This document shows, in pieces, positions 17,214 through 25,518 of a DNA stretch of 64,000 bases (position 1 is its first letter; every line of letters begins with the position of its first letter). Source of the DNA: Gulosibacter molinativorax. Its GTDB lineage: Bacteria > Actinomycetota > Actinomycetes > Actinomycetales > Microbacteriaceae. Made by a program: the position numbers and the translations under genes. Where the stretch lies: NCBI RefSeq assembly GCF_003010915.2, contig NZ_CP028426.1, forward strand, positions 1,054,001 to 1,118,000, written 5' to 3'. A model generated the notes under the pieces. The model was given only the letters and a program-made list of their open reading frames with translations, searched no databases and had not been told where the DNA came from.

Positions 17214-18440
17214 ATGGGTTCCGCCATTTGGAGCGCGTTGGCGGGATACAAGATCCTCCCAAAGATTGCCGGATGGCCGCAGATGCTGCTCGCGCTCTTT
17301 GCGCGCATCCCTGCGGCCATGGTGCCGCTCGGGACGATGGCGGCGATCTCGGCATCGACCGGATCGATTGCGACCGGTGGCCTCGCCACCGGGTTCGTCT
17401 CGCTCGCGACGGCGATCTTCTCGCCCCTGATCGGGCAATGGGTCGATCGCTTTGGCCAGCGACCCGTGCTCTCGATCATCGCGCCCATCAACGCAGTCGC
17501 GCTCGTGGGACTGTTCCTCGCGGCCCTCACCGCGCTAGGCGGTCCCGCGCTGTTCGCGCTGTGCGCGCTCGTGGGCGCCACGATGATCCCGATCGGCTCG
17601 TTCACGCGTGCACGCTGGAGCATGATCGCCGAGCATCCGCGCGACCTCTCGACCGCCTTCTCCTACGAGTCGACCGTCGACGAGCTCGTCTTCGTCCTCG
17701 GGCCCGCCTTCGTGGGAATTGCCGCTGCCGCAGCGGCGCCAGCCGCGCCGCTCGGCGTTGCCTCGGCGGTCGTGCTCCTCGCGGTAATCCCTTTCGCGCT
17801 GACCTCCCCCAAGCGCGTGCCCGCGCAGGTCTCGGTCGATGGCACGGCGGTCGGGCAGGATGCGCGCCCAAGCATCCTCACGACCCTCACCAAGGTCGCC
17901 CCGGCGCTCATCATCATGGCCTCGATCGGCACCTTTTTCGGGACGAGCCAGGCTGCGATTACCCAGCGCGCGACCGAGTTCGGCAACCCGGACGCCGCGG
18001 GCCTCGTCTACGCGCTCATGGGTGTCGGCTCGGCCGCGATGGCGCTGCTCGCCGTGGCGATTCCGGAGTCGGTCGGGCTGCCGGTTCGCGTGGTGATCGG
18101 CGGCGCGGGCATGGCGGTCTTCACGTTCCTCACGCTCGTCCAGGACAATCTCGCCTTGACCGGCGTGATGCTGCTCGTGAGCGGCCTCTTCCTCGGCCCC
18201 ACGCTCGTGACGGCGTTCTCGGCCGCGGAGAAGCTCGCGCCGCGGGGCGGCATGTCGGTCGCGATGACCTCGCTGCAGGCCGCGATGACCGTTGGCGTGT
18301 CGATCGGATCGTCGATCGGCGGGGCCCTCGCACAGTCGTACGGGGACCCCGCCGCCTACTGGTTCGCGACCGCGATACCGCTCGTCGTCGTCCTGGTCGG
18401 AATCGCGCTTACGCGGAACCGACGAGCGACGAGCGCGTAG
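17214..18440 (+). CDS. MFS transporter
   Basis: A 408-aa membrane protein with about 12 predicted hydrophobic segments. The MFS loop motif between helices 2 and 3 is seen as GQWVDRFGQRPVL. ATG 17214 follows an AAAGAGAG purine tract and lies 29 bp after the siderophore-interacting gene, so the pair is probably one operon. Export of a siderophore or its degradation product is a reasonable guess from context only. The last 32 bp overlap tail-to-tail with the P450 fusion gene. Confidence 0.85.
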   Translation: MGSAIWSALAGYKILPKIAGWPQMLLALFARIPAAMVPLGTMAAISASTGSIATGGLATGFVSLATAIFSPLIGQWVDRFGQRPVLSIIAPINAVALVGLFLAALTALGGPALFALCALVGATMIPIGSFTRARWSMIAEHPRDLSTAFSYESTVDELVFVLGPAFVGIAAAAAAPAAPLGVASAVVLLAVIPFALTSPKRVPAQVSVDGTAVGQDARPSILTTLTKVAPALIIMASIGTFFGTSQAAITQRATEFGNPDAAGLVYALMGVGSAAMALLAVAIPESVGLPVRVVIGGAGMAVFTFLTLVQDNLALTGVMLLVSGLFLGPTLVTAFSAAEKLAPRGGMSVAMTSLQAAMTVGVSIGSSIGGALAQSYGDPAAYWFATAIPLVVVLVGIALTRNRRATSA

Positions 18441-21429
18441 CGAGCAGCGCATCCGCCCAGCCCATGGCCAGCGCCGGGGCGAGGTCGCTGCCGCCTGCGT
18501 CATGGCGGCCGTATTCCCCGACGCGCTGCGCGCCGCGCGTACGGAGTGCCTCGTCGAGGATCTCGCTGCCGCGCGAATACGTGGTGTGGTAGCTGCGGTC
18601 GCCGAGCCCGAACACCGCGTACGTAAGGTCCGTCAGGTCGGGGCGCTCCGTCTCGAGCTGCTCGTGGAACGGGCGCACAGTGGTCGGCAGTTCGCCATCG
18701 CCGTAGGTCGAGCAGACGACCATGAGGAGGCGGTCGCGCTCGAGCTCGTCTGGGGTCAAGGATGCGAAGTCGACGACCCGCACGTCGTGACGGTTGGCGA
18801 GGTGGCCCGCGAGCTCCTCCGCGACGAGTTCGGCGTTGCCGGACTCGGTGCCGAACGCGATCGTGATGGGCTCGCCCTGCTCGCCAGCCTGCGCGACTTC
18901 CGAGCCGGATGCGTTCCGGTCCCGCGGGAGGCTTAGCGCCGACCCCGCGATGAGGCGAAGCTCGCGCTCATCCGTGATCTTGCCGCGGACGCGGCCCGGC
19001 TTTGCCTGGCGCGCCTCGTGTGCGTCGATGAGCAGCCAACCGTCATACGTCGTCGCCTTGGCGAGCGCGTGGCCGAGCGCCTTGCGGCCGGGCTTGCGTG
19101 CGGAACTACTGTCGGCCTCGTTCGTGAGATCCGCCACGATGACCTCGGCGAGCTCGCGCGAGTCGGTGCGCTGCGACGGGATCGTGCCGCGGGGGCCGCG
19201 TCGCGCCCAGCCGGCGACGTAGAGGCCGGGCTCGACCCGACCGGTCTCGCGGGCCTCGTCGCTGAGCGATACGAGCTCCTGCCCCGCCGCCGCGCGGAAG
19301 CCGATGGCGGTCACGATGCTGCTTGCCACGACCCGCTCGCGGCAGGTGCCGTCGCAGTGCGCGATCTCAAGTCCGGTCACGGAATCCATGCCCTCGACGC
19401 GGGCCGGTGAGTAGCCAAACCACCATTCGACGGTGACGCGCGGCTCGGCGGGCTGGTCGCGGCGAATCAGTTCAAGGATGAGCTCGGAGCGTACGTCGCC
19501 CGTGTCGGCTAGCGACTGCTCACTCACGCCGTGCACGACGTGGGCCACGCCCTCGAGCTCCGCAATTTCGCGCAGCATGACGGGGTCGAACTTCGCGAGA
19601 GCAGGAAGCGAGCGACCGATGGCGTGGATGACCTCGGTCTCGCCGAAGAGCGCCTCGCGGGCCTCATCGTCGATGTCGGAGCCCTCGAGCGCGGCCGCGT
19701 CGGCTGTCGCTAGACGAATCACGTCCATGGCCACGTTGCCGTGGCCGACGAGCGCGATGCTCCGGCCGAGGCTCTGGATTTCGCGGTCTTCGTGCACGTG
19801 TGCGTTCAGCAGGCGCGTGATGCGTCCGGCACCGACGACTCCCGCCAGGTCTCCCCCTGGAACGTCGAGTCGCGCATCCGCGTGCAGCCCGCCGGCGAGC
19901 ACGACCGCGTCGAAGGCGCCGCGAAGCGAGTCGAGGCTGATGTCGCCCGAGTGGTCGCCCTTGGCGTCACCGATCTCGATGTTGCCGAGGAACTGCACGC
20001 CGTCTTTCTCGAACAGGCGGGCGAACTGGCTGGCCACATCCTTGGTGCCCTGGTGGTCGGCCGCGACGCCGTGCCGGACGAGTCCGTACGGGGTGGCGAG
20101 GCGGTCGATGACGTTGATCTCGGCGTCGGGCAGCTGGCGGCGCAGTGCCTGAGCGGTGTAGCAGCCAGACGGTCCCGAGCCAACGATCGCGATGCGCGCG
20201 GGGCCGTCGGCCGCGGGGTGCTGCGGTTCCTCGGGAGTCCAGAGCACCGGCATCTTTGACATGCCGCGGAAGACCCAGCCGCTTGCCTCGGCCGGGTTCG
20301 CCGGGTCGAGCTGGAGATCCGGCAGCCGGTCGAACAGGCGCGGCAGCGCGGTGCCGGCAACCTCTGCGCGAGCAACCCAGGCGCCCAGGCACACGTGCAC
20401 GCCCTTCCCGAATGCGAGGTGTGTGCCTTCGCCGGAGCGCGTGACGTCGAAGCGTGCGGGATCCTGCCACTGGTTTTCGTCGCGGTTTGCGGCGAGCAGC
20501 GAGATACCGAGCTTCGCGCCCTCGGGCAGGTGCACGCCTTGCAGGACGACGTCTCGCTTCGTCTGGCGCGAGTACATTCCGATCGGCGCGACCCAACGGA
20601 TAGCCTCGTCGAACGCGTTGTCCCACGTCGCCTCACCCGCGCGGATCAACTCGAGCTGCTCGGGATTCTGCAGCAGGCCCCAGGCCGCAACACCGATCGC
20701 GTCGCGCGGCTCGTTCAGCCCGCCGCCGATCGTCATCTTCACGTTCGCGCGTATCGACTCGATCGACATCTGGTAGTCGGGCAGGCGCAGCAGCGCCGAG
20801 AGCAGGCTGTCGTCCGGGTGCTCACGGTGCCACTCGATCATCTCGTCGAGGGCCGCGTCCACCTCGTTGTACGAGGCCTCGCCCTTGGCCCACACCACGG
20901 GGTCGTCCGCGTAGTTACCAGTCGCGGCGATCATCGTCGTCGACCAGCGCTGCAAGTCCTCCGGCGTCGCGTTGTGCAGGCCAATTACCGCGCGCAGGTT
21001 CTCGGCGACGAGGGGGGAGGCGAAGTCCCATACGAGGTCGGCGCCGGGGCCCTTTTCGATGAACTCGTCGAGGTAGCGCTCGGTGTTGCGCTCGAAGATC
21101 GGCGTCCAGGTGCGCTTCACGATGCCAGGGCGCAGCACCGGCTGCCACGCGCGGCGCTCGATGTAGTGCTCCGGGTCGTCCTTACGCAGCATCGAGTGCC
21201 CCATCGCCCGGATCATGAGCGAGCCCTCCTCGTTTGCCGAGAAGGTTTCCTGGTCGAGCTCGGTGTCGTGCACCGCATCGTAGGAGGTGACGAGGTAGCG
21301 GTTAATCGCCGGGACCCAGTGCACGCCGCCCTCGGCGCGCAGGCGCTCGAAGATCGGGAACGGGTCGGCGTAAAGCTCGGGGATCGTCACCCAGTCAGCG
21401 ACGGGTGCGGGGCGGCCTGCAGTAGTCAT
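18409..21429 (-). CDS. P450 / adrenodoxin-reductase / flavodoxin triple fusion
   Basis: A 1006-aa protein that should be a self-sufficient monooxygenase. Residues 1-400 form a cytochrome P450: ExxR as EAIR (275-278) and haem loop FGKGVHVCLG with ligand Cys347. The I-helix reads GGGLNEPRD (235-243), so the usual acid-threonine pair is replaced (E240-P241). Residues 410-830 match adrenodoxin-type ferredoxin-NADP reductase: FAD motif GSGPSG (417-422), PYGLVRHGVAADHQ, NADPH motif GHGNVAMD (562-569) and GWARRGPRGTI. Residues 852-1006 are a flavodoxin: TESGNAE, STYGDGELP (907-915), FGLGDRSY. Expected flow is NADPH to FAD to FMN to haem. ATG 21429 has AAAGGAG five bases upstream. Parts resemble XplB plus XplA of RDX-degrading Rhodococcus, but in one chain and a different order. 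Substrate unknown. It is co-transcribed with the upstream HtaA-domain gene. Confidence 0.9.
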   Translation of the reverse strand: MTTAGRPAPVADWVTIPELYADPFPIFERLRAEGGVHWVPAINRYLVTSYDAVHDTELDQETFSANEEGSLMIRAMGHSMLRKDDPEHYIERRAWQPVLRPGIVKRTWTPIFERNTERYLDEFIEKGPGADLVWDFASPLVAENLRAVIGLHNATPEDLQRWSTTMIAATGNYADDPVVWAKGEASYNEVDAALDEMIEWHREHPDDSLLSALLRLPDYQMSIESIRANVKMTIGGGLNEPRDAIGVAAWGLLQNPEQLELIRAGEATWDNAFDEAIRWVAPIGMYSRQTKRDVVLQGVHLPEGAKLGISLLAANRDENQWQDPARFDVTRSGEGTHLAFGKGVHVCLGAWVARAEVAGTALPRLFDRLPDLQLDPANPAEASGWVFRGMSKMPVLWTPEEPQHPAADGPARIAIVGSGPSGCYTAQALRRQLPDAEINVIDRLATPYGLVRHGVAADHQGTKDVASQFARLFEKDGVQFLGNIEIGDAKGDHSGDISLDSLRGAFDAVVLAGGLHADARLDVPGGDLAGVVGAGRITRLLNAHVHEDREIQSLGRSIALVGHGNVAMDVIRLATADAAALEGSDIDDEAREALFGETEVIHAIGRSLPALAKFDPVMLREIAELEGVAHVVHGVSEQSLADTGDVRSELILELIRRDQPAEPRVTVEWWFGYSPARVEGMDSVTGLEIAHCDGTCRERVVASSIVTAIGFRAAAGQELVSLSDEARETGRVEPGLYVAGWARRGPRGTIPSQRTDSRELAEVIVADLTNEADSSSARKPGRKALGHALAKATTYDGWLLIDAHEARQAKPGRVRGKITDERELRLIAGSALSLPRDRNASGSEVAQAGEQGEPITIAFGTESGNAELVAEELAGHLANRHDVRVVDFASLTPDELERDRLLMVVCSTYGDGELPTTVRPFHEQLETERPDLTDLTYAVFGLGDRSYHTTYSRGSEILDEALRTRGAQRVGEYGRHDAGGSDLAPALAMGWADALLATRSSLVGSA

Positions 21430-21461
21430 GAGATCTCCTTTGATCACAAAAATCGGTGACG

Positions 21462-21953
21462 TTAGTTCGCGGCGAGGAACCAGATTGGTTCAAACTCGGC
21501 GCCGGCGGGATAGTTTTCGAAGAAGAGGTCCGAGCCGTCTTCGGTGAGTCGCGGCGCCGGGTAGCGCAGCGCATCCCCCGACTGTTCGCGGGCCGAGAGC
21601 TCGACGAGCGTGAGCCGCCCCTCAGGCATGAGGGAATCGGCGATCGAGAGGCTCGCGTGCTTGCCGTCGTCGATCAGCCGGATGCCGCCGATCGCGACGG
21701 CGAGCATCCCGCGGTGACCGGTGAACTGCACCGTCCCCGCGAACGTCGCGACGCGGCCCTCGTCGCCGTCGTGCGCATCCTGCAGCGGGAAAAAGAAGGC
21801 ACCGTCCGGCAGCCGCTCGGCGCCGTCGAGCACGGTGATCTCACCGTCACTCATTGACTCGACGTAAGTCGAGAAGGTGGATTTCACAGCCCAGCAGAGT
21901 CCCGCCCGCTGGATCGGGGCGGGCAGCTGCGTCGCTGCCATTTGCGTGGTCAT
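21462..21953 (-). CDS. Stand-alone cytosolic HtaA-domain haem-binding protein
   Basis: A 163-aa protein made of one HtaA domain. Known HtaA proteins are surface or secreted haem binders of corynebacterial haem uptake. The haem-contact residues of that family appear conserved: tyrosine in STFSTYVESM (residue 30) and histidine in QFTGHRGML (residue 80). There is no signal peptide, no C-terminal anchor and no LPxTG, so it should stay in the cytosol. ATG 21953 is chosen over GTG 21959 because GAGGGAG lies five bases upstream. It directly precedes the P450 fusion by 32 bp on the same strand. Haem delivery to, or regulation of, the P450 is a hypothesis from context. Confidence 0.78.
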   Translation of the reverse strand: MTTQMAATQLPAPIQRAGLCWAVKSTFSTYVESMSDGEITVLDGAERLPDGAFFFPLQDAHDGDEGRVATFAGTVQFTGHRGMLAVAIGGIRLIDDGKHASLSIADSLMPEGRLTLVELSAREQSGDALRYPAPRLTEDGSDLFFENYPAGAEFEPIWFLAAN

Positions 21954-22050
21954 GAGCACTCCCTCGTAACTCGTATTGAGTCAAGGATGCGCCGCACCAT
22001 TCCACGATGCAAATGGTTTTTCTGGGGCTAATTCCCCAAGATAACTGGGT

Positions 22051-23352
22051 TTACGGGCGGACCTGACCGTGGCCGTTCACGATCCACTTGGTGGTCGTCA
22101 GCTCCGCGAGACCCATCGGCCCTCGAGCGTGGAGTTTCTGCGTCGAGATGCCGAGTTCGGCTCCTAGGCCGAACATGCCACCGTCGGTGAACCGCGAGGA
22201 CGCGTTGACCATGATTGCCGCGGCGTCGATCTCGTCGACGAACTGCTCGCTCGCGGCAAGCGACTCGGTGAGGATGACCTCGGTGTGGCCCGACGAGTAG
22301 GTGCGGATGTGCTCAATCGCCTCGTCGATCGAGGAGACTACCTTCACAGCGAGGTCGAGCGAGAGGTACTCCGTCTCCCAGTCGGTCTCGGTGGCGGATG
22401 CGATGCCAGCGCCGCCGGGGACGAGGTTGCGCGTGCGGTCATCGGCGTGCAAGTTCACGCTCGCCTCGGTGAGCGCGGCGTACGCGCGCGGGATGAACTC
22501 CTCAGCGACGTCCTCGTGCACCAGCAGCGTCTCGGCCGCGTTGCAGACGCCGACGCGCTGCGTCTTCGCGTTCATGACGATCGGCAGCGCCTTGTCGAGA
22601 TCCGCCGAGGCGTCGACGTAGATGTGCACGTTGCCGGTGCCGGTCTCAATCACCGGCACGAGCGACTCGAGCACGACAGTCTGGATGAGCGCAGCACCAC
22701 CGCGCGGCACGAGCACGTCCACAAGTCCGCGGGCGCGCATCAGCGCAACGCCGCCCTCGCGCCCGTACTCGTCGACGGTTTGCACGAGCTCGCGGGGCAG
22801 CCCCTGTGCCTCGAGGGTGTCCCCGATGATCTGCACGAGCTTGCGGTTCGACTCGAGCGCCGCCGAGCCACCGCGCAGGATGACCGCGTTGCCCGACTTC
22901 AGCGCGAGCGCCGCGGCGTCGACCGTGACGTTCGGCCGCGCCTCGTAAATCATGCCGACGACGCCCATCGGCACGCGCACCTGCTTGAGCTTGAGGCCGT
23001 TTTCGAGCGTCGAACCGCGGACGATCTCGCCGACCGGGTCCGGCAGGCCCGCGACCTCGCGCAGTGCGGATGCGATGCTCGCGACGCGCTCGGTCGTGAG
23101 CTCTAGCCGGTCGAGTAGTCCCGGCGTCAGGCCGCGTTCGCGACCGCGCTCCATGTCGAGCGTGTTTGCCGCGACGATCTCCTCAGCGCTTCCCACGAGC
23201 GCATCCGCGATCGCGTTCAGCAGGTCATTCTTAATGCCGCTCGTCGCGTTCTGCAGCGCGCGGGATGCGACCTTCGCACGTTTCGCAATCTCACGCACCT
23301 CGGCTTCGAGGGCGGGGTCGAGCGTGGCGTCGGCAGCAGTCTGGTTCGTCAT
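22051..23352 (-). CDS. proA: Glutamate-5-semialdehyde dehydrogenase
   Basis: Reduces gamma-glutamyl phosphate to glutamate semialdehyde with NADPH, the second step of proline synthesis, 433 aa. The catalytic cysteine lies in [13 protein letters not shown] and the NADPH-binding region in [18 protein letters not shown]. The family C-terminus [19 protein letters not shown] is intact. It lies 61 bp after proB on the same strand, the usual operon partner. Confidence 0.96.
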   Translation of the reverse strand: MTNQTAADATLDPALEAEVREIAKRAKVASRALQNATSGIKNDLLNAIADALVGSAEEIVAANTLDMERGRERGLTPGLLDRLELTTERVASIASALREVAGLPDPVGEIVRGSTLENGLKLKQVRVPMGVVGMIYEARPNVTVDAAALALKSGNAVILRGGSAALESNRKLVQIIGDTLEAQGLPRELVQTVDEYGREGGVALMRARGLVDVLVPRGGAALIQTVVLESLVPVIETGTGNVHIYVDASADLDKALPIVMNAKTQRVGVCNAAETLLVHEDVAEEFIPRAYAALTEASVNLHADDRTRNLVPGGAGIASATETDWETEYLSLDLAVKVVSSIDEAIEHIRTYSSGHTEVILTESLAASEQFVDEIDAAAIMVNASSRFTDGGMFGLGAELGISTQKLHARGPMGLAELTTTKWIVNGHGQVRP

Positions 23353-23413
23353 GCCCCGAGTCTACTCGGGGCGTCTGCTTGCGCGCAGCCTCGCGGGCGA
23401 CAACTCGCGGCCG

Positions 23414-24589
23414 CTAGTCCGCAATCGGCAGGCCGCCGCCGGTCACCACATCCGTGACCGTGTTGCGCACGAGGATGAGGTCGTCGCGGTGCACGATCGC
23501 GCGACCGTAGTCGTCGCCGAGCTCCTCGACCATGTCCTGCGTCGACCGTCCCAGCATCTGCGGCAGTTCTACCGAGTCGTAGCCGATCAGACCGTGGGCG
23601 ACGAGCTCGCCGTCCTCCCCCACGATCTCGACGGGGTCGCCAGCGGCGAAGTCGCCACGCACCTCGCGGATGCCGGCGGCGAGGAGCGATGCCCCACGGT
23701 CGCGAAGAGCCCGCACGGCGCCCGGGTCGACGACCAGGCGACCGGTCATCTGCGCGGCGTGCTCGAGCCACACCTTGCGTCGCGCGCGGCGCTCGCTTGT
23801 CGCCGTGAACCAGGTGCCCACATCTTCTCCCTGGAGAGCCTGGGCGACGTCCTGCGCGCGAGTCAGCACGACCGGGATGCCCGTGACGGTCGCCATCTCG
23901 GCCGACTGCAGCTTCGTGATCATACCGCCGGTGCCGAACGAGGTGCCACGCCCGGTCACTTCAACCTCGGCGACCTCGGCCATGTCGTTCACAGTCGGGA
24001 TGCGCTTCGCACCCGGCTGCTTCGGCGGCGCGTCGTAGAGACCATCGACGTCGGTCAGCAGCACGAGCGCATCCGCACCGACGAGCTGCGCGACGAGCGC
24101 CGCGAGTCGGTCGTTGTCGCCAAACCGGAGTTCGCTCGTCGCGAGGGCATCGTTCTCGTTCACGATCGGCACCGCGCCAAGGTCGAGGAGGCGCTCGAAG
24201 ACCTGCACCGCGTGGCGATACCGCGAGCGGCGCACCGTGTCGCCCGCGGTCATGAGGATCTGCCCAACCTGGATGTCGTACGCGGCGAACGCGTCGGTAT
24301 AGGTAGCCATGAGTGCTGACTGGCCTACAGCGGCAGCCGCCTGAGCGGAGGCGACATCACTCGGCCGATTCTCGAAGCCGAGCGGCATGAAGCCGGCCGC
24401 GATCGAGCCGGACGAAACCAAGACGATTTGCTTGCCCTTAAGTGCCTCCTCGGCCAGCACATCCACGAGCTTTCGAAGCGCCGGGATATTGAGTCGCCCA
24501 TCCGGTCGGGTCAGCGATGAAGAGCCGATTTTCACGACGATTCGCTGCGCCAGCGGAAGCTGTTCTCGAGAGGAGATGGTGGGCGTCAT
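23414..24589 (-). CDS. proB: Glutamate 5-kinase with C-terminal PUA domain
   Basis: Phosphorylates glutamate to commit it to proline synthesis; normally feedback-inhibited by proline. About 391 aa from ATG 24589 (MTPTISSREQ). The kinase N-terminus VVKIGSSSLT, the substrate loop FGTGGMITKLQSAEMAT and the PUA domain beginning near VDPGAVRALRDRGASLL are visible. An alternative ATG at 24634 adds 15 residues without family support and with no better ribosome binding site. It is divergent from the thiamine-binding protein gene. Confidence 0.94.
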   Translation of the reverse strand: MTPTISSREQLPLAQRIVVKIGSSSLTRPDGRLNIPALRKLVDVLAEEALKGKQIVLVSSGSIAAGFMPLGFENRPSDVASAQAAAAVGQSALMATYTDAFAAYDIQVGQILMTAGDTVRRSRYRHAVQVFERLLDLGAVPIVNENDALATSELRFGDNDRLAALVAQLVGADALVLLTDVDGLYDAPPKQPGAKRIPTVNDMAEVAEVEVTGRGTSFGTGGMITKLQSAEMATVTGIPVVLTRAQDVAQALQGEDVGTWFTATSERRARRKVWLEHAAQMTGRLVVDPGAVRALRDRGASLLAAGIREVRGDFAAGDPVEIVGEDGELVAHGLIGYDSVELPQMLGRSTQDMVEELGDDYGRAIVHRDDLILVRNTVTDVVTGGGLPIAD

Positions 24590-24657
24590 GGGTTCTATTC
24601 TGCCGTGCCATCGTGTCTCGCCGCGAAGTTGCATCTTCGGACGGGCACACTAGAGGC

Positions 24658-24996
24658 ATGATTGCTGCGTTTTCGATTGCACCGTCCGGCCCCGCCTCCG
24701 ACCCGAGCGTCACCGCGGACGAGCCGGGCTCGTACCACAAGGCTGTTGCCGCCGCGCTCGAGGTGGTGCGCGCATCCGGCCTGCCGAACCAGACCGACGC
24801 GATGTTCACCACCATCGAGGGTGAGTGGGACGAGGTCATGGATGTGGTCAAGCGGGCGACCGAGGAGATCGGTCGCTACGGCTCACGAGTGTCGCTCGTG
24901 TTGAAGGCCGACATTCGGCCGGGACACTCCGGGGAGATTACTGGGAAAGTCGAGCGAGTCGAGGAAGAGCTTCGCCGTCGGCATTCCGGGAACTAG
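24658..24996 (+). CDS. MTH1187 / thiamine-binding family protein
   Basis: A 112-aa protein of the MTH1187/YkoF-like family (DUF77), small ferredoxin-like folds that bind thiamine or hydroxymethylpyrimidine. The N-terminal IAAFSIAPSG, central TTIEGEWDEVMDVVKRA and the conserved RVSLVLKADIRPG fit the family. GAGG precedes the ATG by one base, so the mRNA may be near-leaderless. Role in thiamine handling is a family-level inference. Confidence 0.8.
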   Translation: MIAAFSIAPSGPASDPSVTADEPGSYHKAVAAALEVVRASGLPNQTDAMFTTIEGEWDEVMDVVKRATEEIGRYGSRVSLVLKADIRPGHSGEITGKVERVEEELRRRHSGN

Positions 24997-25001
24997 AATT
25001 A

Positions 25002-25018
25002 GGGGAGCATCCCTCCCC
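25002..25018 (+). terminator. Weak hairpin after the thiamine-binding gene
   Basis: GGGGAG pairs with CTCCCC around a 5-base loop, followed by a pyrimidine-rich TTCTCC tract. It is short and could be only an attenuator before the next gene. Confidence 0.35.
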
Positions 25019-25035
25019 TTCTCCTTGGACTTCTC

Positions 25036-25518
25036 ATGCGCGCGATCGAATCGACCGTTGAGATTGAACGGCCCGCTGCAGAGGTATTCGCATTCGTCAG
25101 CGATCAGCTGAACGCGCCCCGATGGCAGCAGGGGCTCGAGAGCGTGAAGCGGCTCACCCCAGGTCCTATCCGCGTCGGGAGCGAGCACGAATTCGTCCGC
25201 CAGTTCGGCGGGCGAACAGTTCGGGATCGCAACCGTTTTGTCGAGTACGTGCCGGGTGAGTATGTCCGATTCACGATGGGCAACGGTTCGATTTCGGGCG
25301 AAGCGTCCTACCGGGTGATTCCCACGGGTCCAGCACGTTGCCGGGTCGAGGCGACGCTGCGCTTCGACAAGCTCGGCTGGATGCGTCCCCTCGCGCCGAT
25401 CCTTCGGCGCATCCTCGTCCGAGACACGCACCGCGACGATCTCACCCTAAAGCGTCTCCTCGAGGGCGGGCAGGGCGCTACTTCGGGTCGCGACGAACCG
25501 TCGGGATCGAGCCGGTAA
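25036..25518 (+). CDS. SRPBCC (START-like) family protein
   Basis: A 160-aa protein with the helix-grip fold pattern of polyketide cyclase/dehydrase-type proteins: IESTVEIERPAAEVFAFVSD at the N-terminus, a central GGRTVRDRNRFVEYVPG, and a C-terminal helix. Such proteins bind hydrophobic ligands; no catalytic residue can be assigned. The ATG has no strong ribosome binding site. The last 41 bp overlap the end of the converging glycosyltransferase gene. Confidence 0.75.
   Translation: MRAIESTVEIERPAAEVFAFVSDQLNAPRWQQGLESVKRLTPGPIRVGSEHEFVRQFGGRTVRDRNRFVEYVPGEYVRFTMGNGSISGEASYRVIPTGPARCRVEATLRFDKLGWMRPLAPILRRILVRDTHRDDLTLKRLLEGGQGATSGRDEPSGSSR

Noticed and set aside
21990..22040. Terminator after proA
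   Set aside because: A TGGGG/CCCCA stem exists, but on the minus strand it is followed by A residues, not T residues, so it does not look like an intrinsic terminator in the proA direction.
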